Shown: one piece after another, positions 20,838-30,007 of the stretch
Layout: the number at the start of each line of letters is the position of its first letter
How positions within the stretch are numbered: the stretch's first letter is position 1
NCBI RefSeq assembly: GCF_030384665.1
Contig: NC_083675.1
Coordinates: forward strand, 1,422,001 to 1,486,000
Direction of reading: 5' to 3'
DNA length: 64,000 bases
Origin: Lodderomyces elongisporus
Taxonomy: Eukaryota > Ascomycota > Pichiomycetes > Serinales > Debaryomycetaceae
Position numbers and translations under genes: made by a program
The notes under the pieces: generated by a model
Database searches by the model: none
Told to the model about the DNA's origin: nothing
What the model saw: only the letters and a program-made list of their open reading frames with translations

Positions 20838-21531
20838 ATGTTTAACAGAGGAGAGAGAATAACATCGCTAGGCGGCGGCGTTGGTGGCAGCGGCGGTAAT
20901 GGGAATGCCAATAGCTCGGTCACTAGGAATTTTAGCGGCACAAATAACCACATAAACTCTAACAACAATGTGAAGCAAGAACTAGCAGAGGAGCAGAAGT
21001 CGGAAATTAGAGAGGCGTTCCAGTTATTTGATATGGATGGTGATGGACAACTTGACTACCATGAAACAAAAGTAGCTTTTAGAGCGCTAGGATTTGACTT
21101 AAGCAAACGCGAGGTTCTAGACATTATTCGAGAGTATGATCTCAATGACTCGCATCGATTATCGTATGAGAATTTTTTCAAAGTAGTTGGCGAAATGATA
21201 TTGAAACGGGATCCATTAGAAGAGATTCGTCGTGCTTTTCAATTGTTTGACACAGAGGGCACTGGATTGATAAGTGTACGAAGTCTTAAGAAGATCTCGC
21301 GAGATTTGGGCGAAAACTTAAGCGACGAGGAACTAAAAGCAATGATTGAAGAATTCGATCTAGATGAAGACGGAGGAAGTATGTATATCAGGATCAGCAA
21401 ATTTTTTGGAGCAACAAACATCTCTTTTTAGCTTTTCCATTTACCATTTTATTTTCTCTACGAAACGATCTCAATACTAACCGACAATTTTAGTCAATGA
21501 AGAAGAATTTATACGAATTTGTACTGAATAA
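20838..21531 (+). CDS. CDC31: Centrin Cdc31, spliced (exons 20838-21378 and 21494-21531)
   Basis: Cdc31 is the EF-hand centrin of the spindle pole body half-bridge; it also joins the TREX-2 mRNA export complex. The unspliced frame ends within the intron in an unrelated tail. Joining 21378 to 21494 gives 192 residues and completes the fourth EF-hand. Loops: EF1 at 65-76 ([12 protein letters not shown]), a degenerate EF2 ([12 protein letters not shown]), EF3 ([12 protein letters not shown], degenerate), and EF4 at 174-185 (DLDEDGGINEEE), followed by the centrin-like end FIRICTE. The N-terminal 45 residues are a Gly/Asn/Ser-rich extension. The start is the first ATG. Confidence 0.93.
21379..21493 (+). 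other. CDC31 spliceosomal intron (115 bp)
   Basis: The 5' splice site is GTATGT at 21379-21384. The branch site is a perfect TACTAAC at 21475-21481, and the 3' splice site is TTTTAG ending at 21493. It is a phase-1 intron that splits the isoleucine codon of the fourth EF-hand. Confidence 0.95.
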
Positions 21532-22088
21532 ATTAATGTTAATTACCAGTCTAGGTAAGTTGTGCTAGAGTAAATCATTAATAAAAGGCGAAAACAAAAG
21601 AAAAGAAAGAGAAATTATAAAGAAAAAGTTTGAATTAGTAGTTGATTTGTAATATACATATATGAAAATCCAAAAAATAAAAAGTATAAAAAGAAAACAA
21701 GAGCCAAAAAAAACTTGAACCAGATTGAGCAATTATATCTCCAGAGCTTGCTTGCTTTTTATTATTATTCTTCCAAAAGTTTCACTTCTTTTGTTTACTA
21801 AGGTTATGTTAAAAGTTGTAGCGGTGGACTTCATCTACTCTTGACGTTCAAACGAGTTTCTCTACCCAAAGAGGTCTTTTTTACATTTGATGGTTTTGTG
21901 TACAAAAATCTGGTTGTCTTTGCTAAACCTATTGAGAAATCAAAAAAAAAAATCAAAAAAAAGAAAAACAAAAAAACAAAAAAAAGAAAAATGCTGCACA
22001 TACAGTCGAATTATTTAACTTGACCTTGACATAATTCTGATATTTATAAAAGCATACCCTTTTCATCCATACGGTACCATTTACTAAT
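21532..22088. other. Intergenic: CDC31 3' region and MRPL40 promoter
   Basis: About 0.56 kb that is A-rich in its distal half, with AAAAATCAAAAAA-type runs at 21940-21990. No gene or convincing motif seen. Confidence 0.5.
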
Positions 22089-23105
22089 ATGTCTTGGACA
22101 ACGGGGAAATCACGTTATGTGAAGGATGTTTCAAAGCTACCTAAATATTTGCAGAAGCAATTTGCCAAAGAGCAGGACAAAGTAGCTTTGCCTGGTTTCA
22201 AAGGCTTTTACCCAGATCTAGTGCCTAGAAGAGATCAAAAGTCTAGATTTGAAGCAGGTATAATGGAGGGAGATATGGCTTATGTCACAGAGGGACCTCA
22301 TAAAGGCAAAGTTCTTGAAGTGTTGGCTTACAGTCCGCAATACGACACTGTTTCCTTGGCGAATGTTACCTCAAAGAAATTGATTCCTAAACCGTTCTGG
22401 CCTGAAGGTCAAACCTCGCACGTTTTTGATTTTCCTGACTTTATTCCTAGAAAACAAGTTAGAGTTGTTGGTAAGGAAAAAGATGACGAAGGAAAAATAT
22501 CTTATGTTGTTGCAGAAGAGGTGGAAATGGGTGAAAAATATTTTGACGAAAGGTTTAATCAATGGGTACCTCGTAGATACATCAAGCACCACGACTATGA
22601 ATTACCTTGGCCACAACCACAGAAAGTAGAGGATGGTGAGTTGTCAACCTCTCCAGAAGTTATGAGGGAGAAGACTTTTGAATTTAACACGATTGGAAAA
22701 TCAACGATACCAAAATCATTAGTCAACGAATTGAGAAATCCATACAGTAAATACAAGAGAAGAACGCTTGATGGTCTACAAGTTGCCAAGCTTAATGGTC
22801 CTGAAATGCCATTAACTACAGAGCAAAAAATCTGGTTGGCCAAAGAAGCTGAAAAGCCAAAGAAAACCTTACAACCATTGTCGGAAGAGGTTCAAGATTT
22901 TATTGGTTCGAAGATGGCTGAGCATATGAATAAGATTAAGAGTCCAGAGTTGCGTATGCATTTGGAAGAATTGTCAAAGATGAAGACTCGTGGATATGAG
23001 GAGACAATGTCTGCTATTAACGGAGAAGTAGACAAAATTGGTTCCAATACCGATTTTGGAATTGCGCTGGCTACCGAAGTAAAAACCAAAGAGCAACAAA
23101 TCTAA
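22089..23105 (+). CDS. MRPL40: Mitochondrial large ribosomal subunit protein uL24m (Mrpl40)
   Basis: The 338-residue protein has a KOW-type segment near residues 58-95 (MEGDMAYVTEGPHKGKVLEV). That pattern of an acidic-aromatic strand, then a GPHKGK turn, is typical of uL24 proteins. Long fungal-specific N- and C-terminal extensions surround it, as in S. cerevisiae Mrpl40 (297 residues). The basic N-terminus (SWTTGKSRYVKDVSKLPKYL) could act as an import signal. It acts near the polypeptide exit of the mitoribosome. It converges with RPT4. Confidence 0.85.
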   Translation: MSWTTGKSRYVKDVSKLPKYLQKQFAKEQDKVALPGFKGFYPDLVPRRDQKSRFEAGIMEGDMAYVTEGPHKGKVLEVLAYSPQYDTVSLANVTSKKLIPKPFWPEGQTSHVFDFPDFIPRKQVRVVGKEKDDEGKISYVVAEEVEMGEKYFDERFNQWVPRRYIKHHDYELPWPQPQKVEDGELSTSPEVMREKTFEFNTIGKSTIPKSLVNELRNPYSKYKRRTLDGLQVAKLNGPEMPLTTEQKIWLAKEAEKPKKTLQPLSEEVQDFIGSKMAEHMNKIKSPELRMHLEELSKMKTRGYEETMSAINGEVDKIGSNTDFGIALATEVKTKEQQI

Positions 23106-23312
23106 AACTCATTCTTTCTGTAAATAGAGATGAAACATTATATTTAGGGGTTTTTTTTTTAACTTTTACTTTTACTTTTGCTCTACATTTAAATATATAT
23201 ATATTTATATATATATATATATATATTTGTCAGACGATAGGAATGAATCAAAAAGACTGAGAACTAATCAATTATTCTTTTAAAGTTAATTTTCATAATT
23301 CAATTGCGAATT
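23106..23312. terminator. Shared 3' region of convergent MRPL40 and RPT4 with (TA)n
   Basis: A 207-bp convergent gap with a TA-repeat tract at 23191-23226 preceded by TTTTAC repeats. A probable bidirectional 3'-end region, judged from composition and gene orientation only. Confidence 0.5.
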
Positions 23313-24617
23313 TTATAGCTTCTCATAATCCAATTTACCTTCCAATTTCTTGTTGTCGGCAACTTTTCTCACTGCCTTCATCAAATCGTTCTGCAATATA
23401 TAATCTCGATCATCCCTTATGGCAAAGAAACCAGCTTCGGTAACAACGTTTCTTATATCGGCACCATTGAAACCATCACTCATTTTTACGGCGGCCTCAA
23501 AATCAAATTCACCCTGTTTAGAAATCTTAGCAGTGTGTATCTTGAAAATTTCAAGTCTTCCAGCTTCATTAGGTAATGGAATCTCAATTTTTCTATCTAA
23601 TCTACCAGCTCGTAAAAGTGCCGGGTCCAATGTGTCTGGCCTGTTTGTCGCCATAATAATTTTGGTCTGTCCAAGTGTATCGAAACCATCCATTTGATTA
23701 AGCAACTCCATCAATGTCCGCTGAATCTCACGATCGGCTGATGTTCCCTCACTGAATCTACGACCTCCAATAGCATCGATCTCATCCATAAATATGATAC
23801 ATGGTTCGTGCTCTTTGGCATAAGCAAACATTTCTCTGATCAATCTGGCACTTTCACCAATGTATTTATCAACAATACCCGATGCTGGAGAAAATATAAA
23901 GTTCGCTCCAATAGTAGCTGCAACTGCCTTTGCGAGCAACGTCTTACCAGTACCTGGAGGACCGTATAAAAGCACACCCTTGGGTGGCTTTATACCAACT
24001 CTAATGAACAATTCGGGGTTCTTAAGTGGCAACTCAATCACTTCTCGCAATTCTCTAACTTGTTCGGTTAAACCACCAATTCCATTGAATGAAATTTCAC
24101 CTGGCTCAAAACTAGTCATATTGTAAACCAATGGATCGACTTCCCTAGGCAAAATACGCATAATTGTTAAAGTTGTCATATCGAGGGCAACTCTGACTCC
24201 ATTCTTTAGACTGGATTTTTTGATAGTATTACGACATCCAACGATATAACGCGGGCCGCTCGAGGCTTTAACAATAAATCTCTCGTCGTCCAATTGCTTC
24301 AAGATCTCACCAATGATTTGTCCTACGGATTGTAACGCTTTAATATCAGTTTCTGTTTTGTCGTAATCCTTTTCGAGACCTCGTATGCTCAAACGCAAAT
24401 CTTTTAATCGAGCATCCCATTTTCTGTGTTCAAGCAATTTATCTTTAAATTTCAGAAGTGCTCTTTCTCTTTCGGGATCAACATTCTGGGTTGGGCCAGA
24501 TGGTTCTGATTGTTGATCTTGTCCACCAGAGGATTGCTCTGCATTGTGTCTTGCATTGGCAGACTCGCCATCCTCGTTCAATGCTCTTAAGAGAGGATCG
24601 TTTTCATCTGCGTTCAT
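23313..24617 (-). CDS. RPT4: 26S proteasome regulatory ATPase Rpt4
   Basis: This is one of six AAA+ ATPases of the 19S base that unfold substrates. The 434-residue protein has an N-terminal coiled coil (about 50-100), an OB domain, then the AAA module. Walker A GPPGTGKT lies at 219-226, Walker B is IIFMDEIDA, and the second region of homology contains [21 protein letters not shown]. The sequence EVDPLVYNM and the C-terminus without an HbYX motif fit Rpt4 rather than other Rpts. The frame runs on upstream to 24656 without an ATG, so the start is set at 24617. The first 40 residues are polar and poorly conserved, as expected. Confidence 0.94.
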   Translation of the reverse strand: MNADENDPLLRALNEDGESANARHNAEQSSGGQDQQSEPSGPTQNVDPERERALLKFKDKLLEHRKWDARLKDLRLSIRGLEKDYDKTETDIKALQSVGQIIGEILKQLDDERFIVKASSGPRYIVGCRNTIKKSSLKNGVRVALDMTTLTIMRILPREVDPLVYNMTSFEPGEISFNGIGGLTEQVRELREVIELPLKNPELFIRVGIKPPKGVLLYGPPGTGKTLLAKAVAATIGANFIFSPASGIVDKYIGESARLIREMFAYAKEHEPCIIFMDEIDAIGGRRFSEGTSADREIQRTLMELLNQMDGFDTLGQTKIIMATNRPDTLDPALLRAGRLDRKIEIPLPNEAGRLEIFKIHTAKISKQGEFDFEAAVKMSDGFNGADIRNVVTEAGFFAIRDDRDYILQNDLMKAVRKVADNKKLEGKLDYEKL

Positions 24618-24969
24618 TGTGGTTTCGTGCAAAAGAAAAGAAGAAGAGAAAACCAAATTGATGTGTTAACTGTGAATGTTGTTTTGTTTTGTAGTAGTTG
24701 TGTGGAAACCAACAAAAAAGTGTGTTTAACAGTAAAATCGATAGTAGGAGTAGTGGATGTAGTTGTGGCCGTGGTTGTGGTCGTAATTGTTAGTGGCGAA
24801 AGCTAGTTTTTCGCTTTATCACGTAGCAAGTGGTAGCGAGCGTTGAACTGTTTATTTAGCGTAGTTAAATTCTACTTTATTGTCTATGTCTTTTTTCAAT
24901 TATTAATATTATTATAATAATTTTTTTTTTCCTTTGGTTTGGTTTCTCTATCCTGGTAGAGACAGAGAA

Positions 24970-25002
<33 letters not shown>

Positions 25003-25139
25003 AAAAAGTAGGCAGAGAAAGAAGAGTCATCAGCTTCCCAACTAGCATGAAAGCCATCTCTCGTGTTAGAAAAAGGACACATCAAAACCAATTCAATTAA
25101 CAACACAAAGAAGTTGATAGTATAATCGATTGATTGGTT
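24618..25139. other. Divergent RPT4/GCD1 promoter region with GA tract
   Basis: About 0.5 kb without a gene. AGTGGCGAAA at 24792-24801 weakly resembles the Rpn4 proteasome element GGTGGCAAA. A (GA)n tract at 24960-25000 lies 140-180 bp above GCD1 on its coding strand. Confidence 0.5.
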
Positions 25140-26660
25140 ATGGAATTCACAGCTGTTATACTCTGTGGAAACGGGAAAGCTTTGTTTCCATTCTCAGAAA
25201 CAAGATCCACCGGCTTACCCAAAGCATTGATTCCGGTTGCAAACAAATCCATCCTCACATATGTTCTAGATTGGTGTTTTACTGCATCTTTTTCAAAAAT
25301 CCTTGTTGTTACTTCGCAAGAATCTTCAGAGCAAGTCCAGACAGAAATCGATGCATTTCAAAATGAAAAAAGACTTAATCTGTCTTTAGATTTGAAAGAT
25401 TATGACAAAACATCGACATCAAATGTATCCATTGATCTAATGGGCATCACTGCTGATCACAGCGGAGAGGCGATTTACAATATTTGTACCGAATCCAAGT
25501 ACAAAATCGAAACACAAAACTTTATTATCCTTTCGTGTGACTTTATAACCAATCTACCCCCTCAAGTACTTATTGAAATGTTTAGGAATCGACCTTCAAA
25601 TCAATTAGGAATTACAGTGGCGTACAGAAACCAACTAGACATTGAGGATAAGAAGCTGAAGGTTTTTCCTAAAAAGTATACAGTTTATTCGGATGATAGC
25701 TTGATGGGCTCGTGCCTCTTGGACCAATACACTAAGGAAGATACGGATATGTCAAAGGTGCTCCTGATACGTAGCAAGATGTGTTTCACATATCCTAATT
25801 CAGTTATTAGCACAAAGTTACTTGATAGTGGAATATTCATGGGTTCGAGAGAAATTTTTGACGTGCTTGAAAAAGATAGCCACAAATTCAGTGAAGCATA
25901 TTTCCAAAAACGTGATGTGAACAAAGTTGTTCGTGACCTTGCGAGACGCTCATGGAGACATTCTGAAAGCAAAGAAACTGTTGGCCTTCTTACAATTCCA
26001 AATGAGGCATTATTTTATAGAGTCAATAATTTACCTGTGTGGATGGAGGCAAATAGACACTTTATGAAGCAACAGGCAATGAATGGTGGCAGGAACCAAT
26101 TGCAAACACAAACGCAAACACAAACGCAGCAGCAACAGTCGCAACAACAATCGCAACAACAATCGCAGCAACAAATTGCTTCCAAAGGTAAGGCTGTTGC
26201 TCATGTTGGGGCCGATTCTTTAGTTGCTGATTCTACTCAGCTAGGTGAAAAGACTAACATCAAAAAGAGTGTTGTTGGTTCTGGATGCGTTATCGGCAAA
26301 AAAGTCAGGATCAATGCCTCACTTATTTTGGATAATGTCACTATTGAAGATGATGTGCAACTCGACAATTGTATAATTGGACACAATGCAATTATTCACT
26401 CCAAGTCCAAATTGACCAACTCATATGTTGAATCAACAAATGAAGTCGTTGCCAATACTCAATCAAAGGGAGACACGTTATTGTGCTTGAGCTTAGAGAA
26501 TTTAGGTAGTGATGTTGAGGATGGCGAGTTTGCGTTAATGTCAGACTCATCGAGCGAGGAAAGCTCTTCAGGGTCTGGAAGTGACGATGAAACTAGTGAA
26601 GAAGAAAGTGAATTTGAAGACGAATACACGGGTAACGAAGATGGTTTATTTGATTATTGA
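25140..26660 (+). CDS. GCD1: eIF2B gamma subunit Gcd1
   Basis: eIF2B gamma pairs with epsilon (Gcd6) in the catalytic subcomplex of the guanine nucleotide exchange factor for eIF2, the target of general amino acid control. The 506-residue protein has an N-terminal nucleotidyltransferase-like domain with LPKALIPVANKSILTYVLDW near 27-46, then DFVTxxPPQ-like and RSWRHS-like family motifs. A Q/T-rich insertion of about 30 residues follows near 320-345. A left-handed beta-helix of hexapeptides spans about 355-445, and the acidic tail ends EDGLFDY, like the yeast protein. The frame opens upstream at 25134, but the first ATG is 25140. In-frame CTG codons occur in variable parts. Confidence 0.93.
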   Translation: MEFTAVILCGNGKALFPFSETRSTGLPKALIPVANKSILTYVLDWCFTASFSKILVVTSQESSEQVQTEIDAFQNEKRLNLSLDLKDYDKTSTSNVSIDLMGITADHSGEAIYNICTESKYKIETQNFIILSCDFITNLPPQVLIEMFRNRPSNQLGITVAYRNQLDIEDKKLKVFPKKYTVYSDDSLMGSCLLDQYTKEDTDMSKVLLIRSKMCFTYPNSVISTKLLDSGIFMGSREIFDVLEKDSHKFSEAYFQKRDVNKVVRDLARRSWRHSESKETVGLLTIPNEALFYRVNNLPVWMEANRHFMKQQAMNGGRNQLQTQTQTQTQQQQSQQQSQQQSQQQIASKGKAVAHVGADSLVADSTQLGEKTNIKKSVVGSGCVIGKKVRINASLILDNVTIEDDVQLDNCIIGHNAIIHSKSKLTNSYVESTNEVVANTQSKGDTLLCLSLENLGSDVEDGEFALMSDSSSEESSSGSGSDDETSEEESEFEDEYTGNEDGLFDY

Positions 26661-26933
26661 AACACCAAAAAAGACAGATACAATGGCAGGAACAATATAG
26701 AAATAGATAAATAGTGAAGAGAAAGTAGATGATTACTCGATTTATTCTTGACATGAAAAATTTCAATTTTCCCTAGTTTAAAGCAGTGATATATTAAACC
26801 CAAATTTGCATGTACATCCGTATGCTGAGTTGAATGCATTATACCCGTATTTAAAAGTATATAATTCTATCTATCTATATATATACATATATACATATAT
26901 ACATATATATATATATATAACTATATATGTGAA
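26661..26933. terminator. Convergent 3' region with (TA)n/(TATC)n tract
   Basis: A 273-bp gap between the stops of GCD1 and the HAPSTR1-like gene. A TATC/TATACA/TA repeat tract lies at 26869-26920, directly before the stop of the minus-strand gene. Probable shared 3'-end region. Confidence 0.5.
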
Positions 26934-27938
26934 CTAAATTGTGCTGTCATTGCCACTTTCGTTGTCATTGTCGTTAGTATTATTGTTGATATTGCTAGTG
27001 GCATTATTCCTCCGTTTTTTCTTCCTGCTAGGGCTCGTATTGTCTTTAAAAATTTTGACTCTTTTTAAATCATCGCTTTCACTTTCACTTGAATCTTCAG
27101 AGGAATGGACTTTCTTCAAAATTTGCTGATGAAACCGGTTCTTCTTACTGATTGCAAGATTTCGCTGTGATGGATTATGCAGGACAGAAAGAGGCGGTAT
27201 ACTTGGACGAAATGCAGTTGGTGGCCTTAAGTCCAGAGCAAACTGGAAAGCAAAATCACTTGGAAGTTTACCAACGTCGAATTCAGTTTGAGATTGCAAA
27301 GAATCCAAACTATTGTTCACGACAGACTTTTGACTAAAGTTCAGTATAGAATCAGATTCTGAATTCTTTTCTCTTTCCCTTTCCCTTTCTCTGTCGCGAT
27401 CACGATCTCTTTCCCTTTCTCTTTCTCTTTCCCTTTCTCTTTCATTATCTTTATTGCTCGTCTTTTGAAGCTTGGTAATTTCTGCTCGCCGTGTAAGTGC
27501 CCAGTTCTCAACATCTTCATCATTGGTGATAATTTGTAACAAGTCGTCAATGCAATTTAAGTAACCTTGATCAAAGGAGGCTGGGTGGGACATTTGAGCA
27601 TATTTATAAAGTACAGCCACTGACCTTGCTGCTTGGGCAAAGTCTGTTTTTAATGTTAGCTTCTGCGGTGTTTCATCGTTCGTGTTCGTCAGGTTCTGGA
27701 CACCCAAAGCTGTGTTGTAGAGTGAAGCTATGGCCTTTGCAGCATCTTTAAAATGTGTAGTAAGATCAGTGTAGTCTGCAGTGGAAGAAGTCGAACTAGT
27801 TGAACTAGTTGATTGCGATGACGTTACTGAAGCTGCGGCTGCTCCGGTCCCCGATGGAGAAGTATTACGTCTCCTTTCATCTTCTTTGTGAAGTGGTTTC
27901 AGCAGCGGTAGAGTTCTTGATAAGTTTGATAAATCCAT
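26934..27938 (-). CDS. HAPSTR1/TAPR1 (C16orf72)-like protein
   Basis: The 334-residue protein has a Ser/Thr-rich N-terminus and a conserved core at about 58-155. The core holds two copies of one motif: HFKDAAKAIASLYN at 62-75 and DFAQAARSVAVLYK at 99-112. It continues with GYLNCIDDLLQII at 125-137 and WALTRRAEI at 146-154. From memory, human HAPSTR1 (C16orf72) has the same order: two F-x2-AA-x-AV-x2-LYK helices, then GY-x5-D-x-L and W-x3-RR. HAPSTR1 is a nuclear stress-response factor that works with the HECT ligase HUWE1 (yeast Tom1). After the core comes an ER/DR dipeptide run at about 167-190, encoded by a CTTTCC-type microsatellite, and a basic C-terminus rich in Asn and Lys. Function here is inferred from the motif match only. 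Confidence 0.6.
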   Translation of the reverse strand: MDLSNLSRTLPLLKPLHKEDERRRNTSPSGTGAAAASVTSSQSTSSTSSTSSTADYTDLTTHFKDAAKAIASLYNTALGVQNLTNTNDETPQKLTLKTDFAQAARSVAVLYKYAQMSHPASFDQGYLNCIDDLLQIITNDEDVENWALTRRAEITKLQKTSNKDNERERERERERERDRDRDREREREREKNSESDSILNFSQKSVVNNSLDSLQSQTEFDVGKLPSDFAFQFALDLRPPTAFRPSIPPLSVLHNPSQRNLAISKKNRFHQQILKKVHSSEDSSESESDDLKRVKIFKDNTSPSRKKKRRNNATSNINNNTNDNDNESGNDSTI

Positions 27939-28437
27939 TATATGTAAGTTTATATGTTCTTTTGTTTTGGCTATTGCTATTTCGATGTATATTGCTATGT
28001 GTGTTTATCTGAAGTTATATTCAAACAAAAAAAAAGAAATATTTGTTCTTCGGTAATTGATAAATTGTAGGGAAAGGGATTTATCTATGTATATTCATTG
28101 CAGTGCGCTTTCATGTCACACTAACAAAATCATTTTTTTTCTTTATCCGCTTCGTGAATTAAAGACACGATTTTACAATTGAAACCAAACTCAACGGAAA
28201 ACTACAAATTTCTGGTGCATCCCAACAAGAACCAAAAACAGCCAAAACAGCCAAAACAGCCCAAAAAGCCCAAACAGCCAAAAAAACCTAAGCATTTAAG
28301 CACCCAAAAGCAACCGCAGGAGCCAAAGTGGTTAAAAGAACTAAAAGACAAAGAACAATCAAACTGAAACAAACGACCTTGATAGAATTTCATACCAGTT
28401 CTCTAAAGCAATTAATACCAAGTAATTACACAAACTA
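27939..28437. other. Divergent promoter region with a CCAAAA/CAGCCA repeat
   Basis: About 0.5 kb between the HAPSTR1-like gene and SEC22. A degenerate repeat of CAGCCAAAA units lies at about 28234-28290, in the likely SEC22 leader or promoter. The open frame over it has no ATG at its start and encodes only K/Q/P repeats, so I do not call it a gene. Confidence 0.6.
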
Positions 28438-29317
28438 ATGGTGGAATCAACGTTGATATACAGATATGATGGTACGTAGCAAGTTTCTAGATCAAATGTT
28501 TTACTTACTCGTTATTTCTTTCTTTGGTCTTCCTCATTAGTCATTTTACTATCCTTTCCTTTCATTTCCTTTAGTTTTTCTTTTTTTTTACAAAAAAAAA
28601 ACATCTTTTGGAAGAAAAGGAATCCCAAAAGAAGAGGAAAACATATAATTATCAAGGACATATATTCTAACATTTTATTTCCCAACCTTTTCAATAGCCC
28701 TTCCACTCTGTGGCTCAGTCGACGACGATAACAGCTCCAATGCCCAAGCTTTGCTTGAACAAAAGAAGAAATGCAAGATATTAATCAGTAAGATTACTCC
28801 AAACTCCGAACCACAAGCAACAATTGAATCAGATGACTATAACATTCACTATTTGATTTCGCAGAGTATAATATATTTATGCATTTGCAAGAAATCGTAC
28901 CCTAGGAAATTAGCATTCTCCTACCTTAGTGAAATTGCCAATGAGTTTTACAACAGTCACGGTGCCGATGCGTTGTCTCGTACTGCTAGACCGTTTGGAT
29001 TTTCTTCCTTTGACAATTTTTTGAACAAGACGAAGAAAATTTATCAAGACCAACGCGCACAATCCAATTTGGACAAGTTGAATAATGATTTAGCGGATGT
29101 TAAAAAAGTTATGACCAAAAATATAGAAGATCTTTTGTATCGAGGTGATTCTTTGGATAAAATGAGTGATCTATCAAGCTCTTTGAAACAGGACTCGTTG
29201 AAATATAGGAGAAGAGCTCAGCGAATAAATTTTGAGGCTATGATCAAGCAATATATTCCAGTTGCAGGGGCAGGACTTATCTTTTTGTTCCTTTGCTATT
29301 ACTATTTGAAAAAGTGA
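28438..29317 (+). CDS. SEC22: R-SNARE Sec22, spliced (exons 28438-28471 and 28698-29317)
   Basis: Sec22 is the vesicle R-SNARE of ER-Golgi transport. Exon 1 encodes MVESTLIYRYD, the start of the longin domain. Exon 2 continues with LPLCGSVDDDN and runs to the stop, giving 217 residues, close to the 214 of S. cerevisiae Sec22. The longin domain covers about 1-125. The SNARE motif follows, with the conserved NIEDLLYRGDSLDKMSDLSS segment that carries the zero-layer Arg. A C-terminal membrane anchor (VAGAGLIFLFLCYYYLKK) ends the protein. Without splicing the gene would lack its conserved N-terminus. Confidence 0.93.
28472..28697 (+). other. SEC22 spliceosomal intron (226 bp)
   Basis: The 5' splice site is GTACGT at 28472, the branch site is TTCTAAC at 28665-28671, and the 3' site is CAATAG ending at 28697. 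The intron splits a codon after its first base (GCC, Ala) and restores a continuous Sec22 N-terminus. Placement near the 5' end is typical of yeast introns. Confidence 0.9.
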
Positions 29318-30007
29318 TAGGATGATCGCTAAACGGTGAAAAACAAAACAATACAAAAAAAACAAGGAGAGTAATTCACTAAATATGCGGATGTCAGCTT
29401 GAAAATTAACTAGAATTAAGGATGCAAAGAACGGTAAAATAAAGAAAAAAAGAAAAATAAAGAAGAAACGAAAACATTCATGTTTATAAAGGTGGAATGC
29501 ATGGTTCTTTGCTTCAGCAATATTAGTTTCATTTTCATTTTCATTTTTGTTTTTGTTTTTGTTTTTTTTTTTTTTATTATTTTATTTCCGTTACTATTAT
29601 TATTTTATGAAGGAAAGAAACAGAAGTTATTCTTATTAGAAACTTTGTTTTTTTTTTTCATTTCATGAAACCTTTCACCATGTAGTAGAGAAATAGATTA
29701 ATATATACGGAAATGGCACGAATGTCGTAGATTGCAAATTCTAATATGAGCTCAAATCTGAGAGTGTTTTAGTGCTGATATTTTTTTTAATGTCATTAAG
29801 TGGCTGTGATTCAATTCCTCTTAATTCGTTTTTTCCAGCATACAAATGAAGAACTATGAAGTTTAAATTTTTTTTAGTAATAACAGTACCTAACAAGTCT
29901 CTTGCATATTATTACTGCTACTTCTTAACATCATAACTGACGGAGCTCAATCAAAAATAAAAAACGTTGTAGAATAGGCAGCACAATCAATATTATACAA
30001 AAGCATC
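29318..30007. other. Intergenic: SEC22 3' region and MON1 promoter
   Basis: About 0.69 kb with a run of ATTTTC and GTTTTT hexamers followed by poly-T at about 29529-29575. No gene or clear motif seen. Confidence 0.55.

Noticed and set aside
24618..24656. N-terminal extension of RPT4
   Set aside because: Opens with TTG, not ATG; homology begins after the 24617 ATG.
28179..28367. Lys/Gln/Pro-repeat open frame upstream of SEC22
   Set aside because: No ATG at its start; it only translates a CAGCCAAAA-type repeat and lies in the SEC22 promoter.
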